Assembly (NCBI GenBank): GCA_023409995.1
Contig: JAEYQN010000118.1
Coordinates: forward strand, 1 to 5,129
DNA from: Cyanobacteria bacterium OH_CBB_238
Lineage (GTDB): Bacteria > Cyanobacteriota > Vampirovibrionia > Gastranaerophilales > Gastranaerophilaceae
DNA length: 5,129 nucleotides
Reading direction: 5' to 3'
The number at the start of each line of letters is the position of its first letter. Within the stretch, counting starts at the first letter, position 1. The position numbers and the translations under genes are program-made. Below are positions 4,060 through 5,129 of the stretch, piece after piece. The notes beneath the pieces are model-generated. The model saw only the letters and a list, made by a program, of their open reading frames with translations, made no database searches and was not told the origin of the DNA.

Positions 4060-5129
4060 TTATTCAATAATAGCCTGTTTTATTCTTTCTAAACATGCCT
4101 GAGAGCTATGATGCCATTCTCGATATGAAACTCTAACAATTTTCATGCCTGAACGTTCAAGTATTGTATGTTTTTTAACTTGTGAACAATTTATCTTTTT
4201 TGAATCCTCTAAACCATCACACTCTATAAGAATTGTCGTACCTATTGGATCTCTTACAATCAGATCTGTACTAAAGCCAGCAAGTTCCATACCTGCGATA
4301 ACCTCAAATCCCTCACATCGAAGGAAATCTGCAACAATTCTTTCAAATTTATTTTTATATATGTTTTCATCAAGCTTGACTTTACACTTAACTGCAAGAT
4401 TTGAAGTTTCTTCATTATTCTCAGCTAATTCTTTTAAATTATTTCTTGATTCATAAGCTTGGACATATTCTATATAATCCCTTAAGAGTCCAGCAGGTAA
4501 TGACTTGGGATCTTTTGATAAGAAAGAAATCATTTTCTTCCTTGCTCTTGTTATTGCAACATTAAATAAATTTGGTTTTTGTAAAAATGTTAAACTTTGC
4601 ACAAAACTATTGTCAGCCACTGTCCAAGAAATTATCATAATGTCTCGCTCATCTCCCTGAAAAGTATGTGCCGTACCAACCTCGATACTGTGCTTTCTTA
4701 TAGTTGTCTCTGAGAATACTTTTGACAAAGCTTTTTGCAAAAGATCAACTTGTCCTCTAAATGGCGAAATAATACCAATAGAAACAGGTTCTTTGTCTGT
4801 TTGCTCTTGTTCATCTTCCAATATGATCTCATGCAATCTCTTTATAATTGCTTCGGTTTCGGCCATATTTCTAGTTGTCTCACGATCAACCTTACCATCT
4901 GGAACTAAACAAAGTTCAAGAACATCCTTCTTGTCCAAATTTTTGGTCATAACCCTCATTCTTGCGCCATAAAATTCACTATTACTAAAATCAATAATTG
5001 GGGCAAAACTTCTAAAGTGTTCATCCAACAAAACAGGGCTAGTTGAATAATAATTTGCCAAGTCAAACATGGAATTTGTCCTGAATCTCCACATCAATTG
5101 ATATTTATCAGGGATTTCATATTGACTCA
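4060..5129 (-). CDS. Superfamily 1 helicase C-terminal part fused to a DUF559/MTES_1575-like nuclease (5' end outside window)
   Basis: The frame stays open through the right edge (SQYEIPDKYQL precedes the TTG at 5097), so the start and helicase motifs I-III lie beyond the window. Numbering from that TTG, the visible Upf1-like SF1 motifs are LLDEHFRS (23-30), IGIISPFRGQ (107-116), motif V GTAHTFQGDERD (141-152) and motif VI NVAITRARKK (179-188) with its arginine finger. This is the second RecA lobe (AAA_12-type) of an ATP-dependent helicase. After a charged linker (about 210-248), residues 249-345 form a PD-(D/E)XK-type nuclease fold resembling DUF559/MTES_1575/Vsr: FERIVADFL, STDLIV (Asp278), ILIECDG (Glu292, Asp294), then Lys-rich helix, MKIVRVSYREW and a final helix. 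The expected role is to unwind and cut DNA, as in several defence or repair helicase-nucleases; which one cannot be decided here. It precedes the metalloprotease gene by 144 bp, with no clear terminator between. Confidence 0.85.
   Translation of the reverse strand, partial: SQYEIPDKYQLMWRFRTNSMFDLANYYSTSPVLLDEHFRSFAPIIDFSNSEFYGARMRVMTKNLDKKDVLELCLVPDGKVDRETTRNMAETEAIIKRLHEIILEDEQEQTDKEPVSIGIISPFRGQVDLLQKALSKVFSETTIRKHSIEVGTAHTFQGDERDIMIISWTVADNSFVQSLTFLQKPNLFNVAITRARKKMISFLSKDPKSLPAGLLRDYIEYVQAYESRNNLKELAENNEETSNLAVKCKVKLDENIYKNKFERIVADFLRCEGFEVIAGMELAGFSTDLIVRDPIGTTILIECDGLEDSKKINCSQVKKHTILERSGMKIVRVSYREWHHSSQACLERIKQAIIE

Noticed and set aside
4145..4456. 103-residue + strand ORF opposite the nuclease domain
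   Set aside because: It is antisense to conserved nuclease motifs, with no ribosome site or recognisable sequence.
5095..5097. TTG as the start codon of the helicase-nuclease
   Set aside because: The frame stays open to the window edge and the essential helicase motifs I-III are missing, so this is an internal codon of a longer gene.

Overview
The window is AT-rich bacterial DNA using the standard code, with two genes on the + strand (left) and two on the - strand (right). The two gene sets converge on a gene-poor gap of about 460 bp. The pilin leader form (KGFSIAEALITL), low G+C and many lysine/asparagine-rich proteins resemble gut Melainabacteria/Gastranaerophilales-type Cyanobacteriota. 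That assignment is a pattern-based inference with moderate-to-low certainty; other low-GC pilin-rich lineages are possible.

Left (2-1903, +): the 3' part of a large surface-protein gene. It joins a type IV prepilin leader and N-terminal helix to about 15 YadA-head-like 17-residue repeats, a linker, an S74/endosialidase-type intramolecular chaperone with an intact Ser-Lys pair, and a C-terminal coiled coil. Its start lies before the window. Next (2033-2566, +) is a 177-residue soluble protein of unknown function with no Cys, Trp or His. It ends at tandem stop codons and a strong intrinsic terminator (2587-2615).

Middle (2616-3030): no convincing gene. One base after the + terminator sits a second intrinsic terminator facing the other way (2617-2643, -). 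It lies almost 400 nt downstream of the nearest - strand stop codon. The gap also holds a 9-bp perfect hairpin with TATAAT in its loop (- strand), an 8-bp hairpin and a CT-rich tract. An unannotated - strand RNA or a long 3' UTR is possible.

Right (3031-3915, -): a 294-residue protein with an HEAGH zinc-protease signature and several hydrophobic segments, probably a membrane-bound metallopeptidase of an unrecognised family. Upstream of it (4060 to past the window end, -) is the C-terminal part of a superfamily 1 helicase fused to a DUF559/MTES_1575/Vsr-like nuclease domain. This architecture is seen in DNA-processing and defence proteins. The two - strand genes are 144 bp apart, so they may or may not share a transcript. 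No functional link between the left and right halves is visible.
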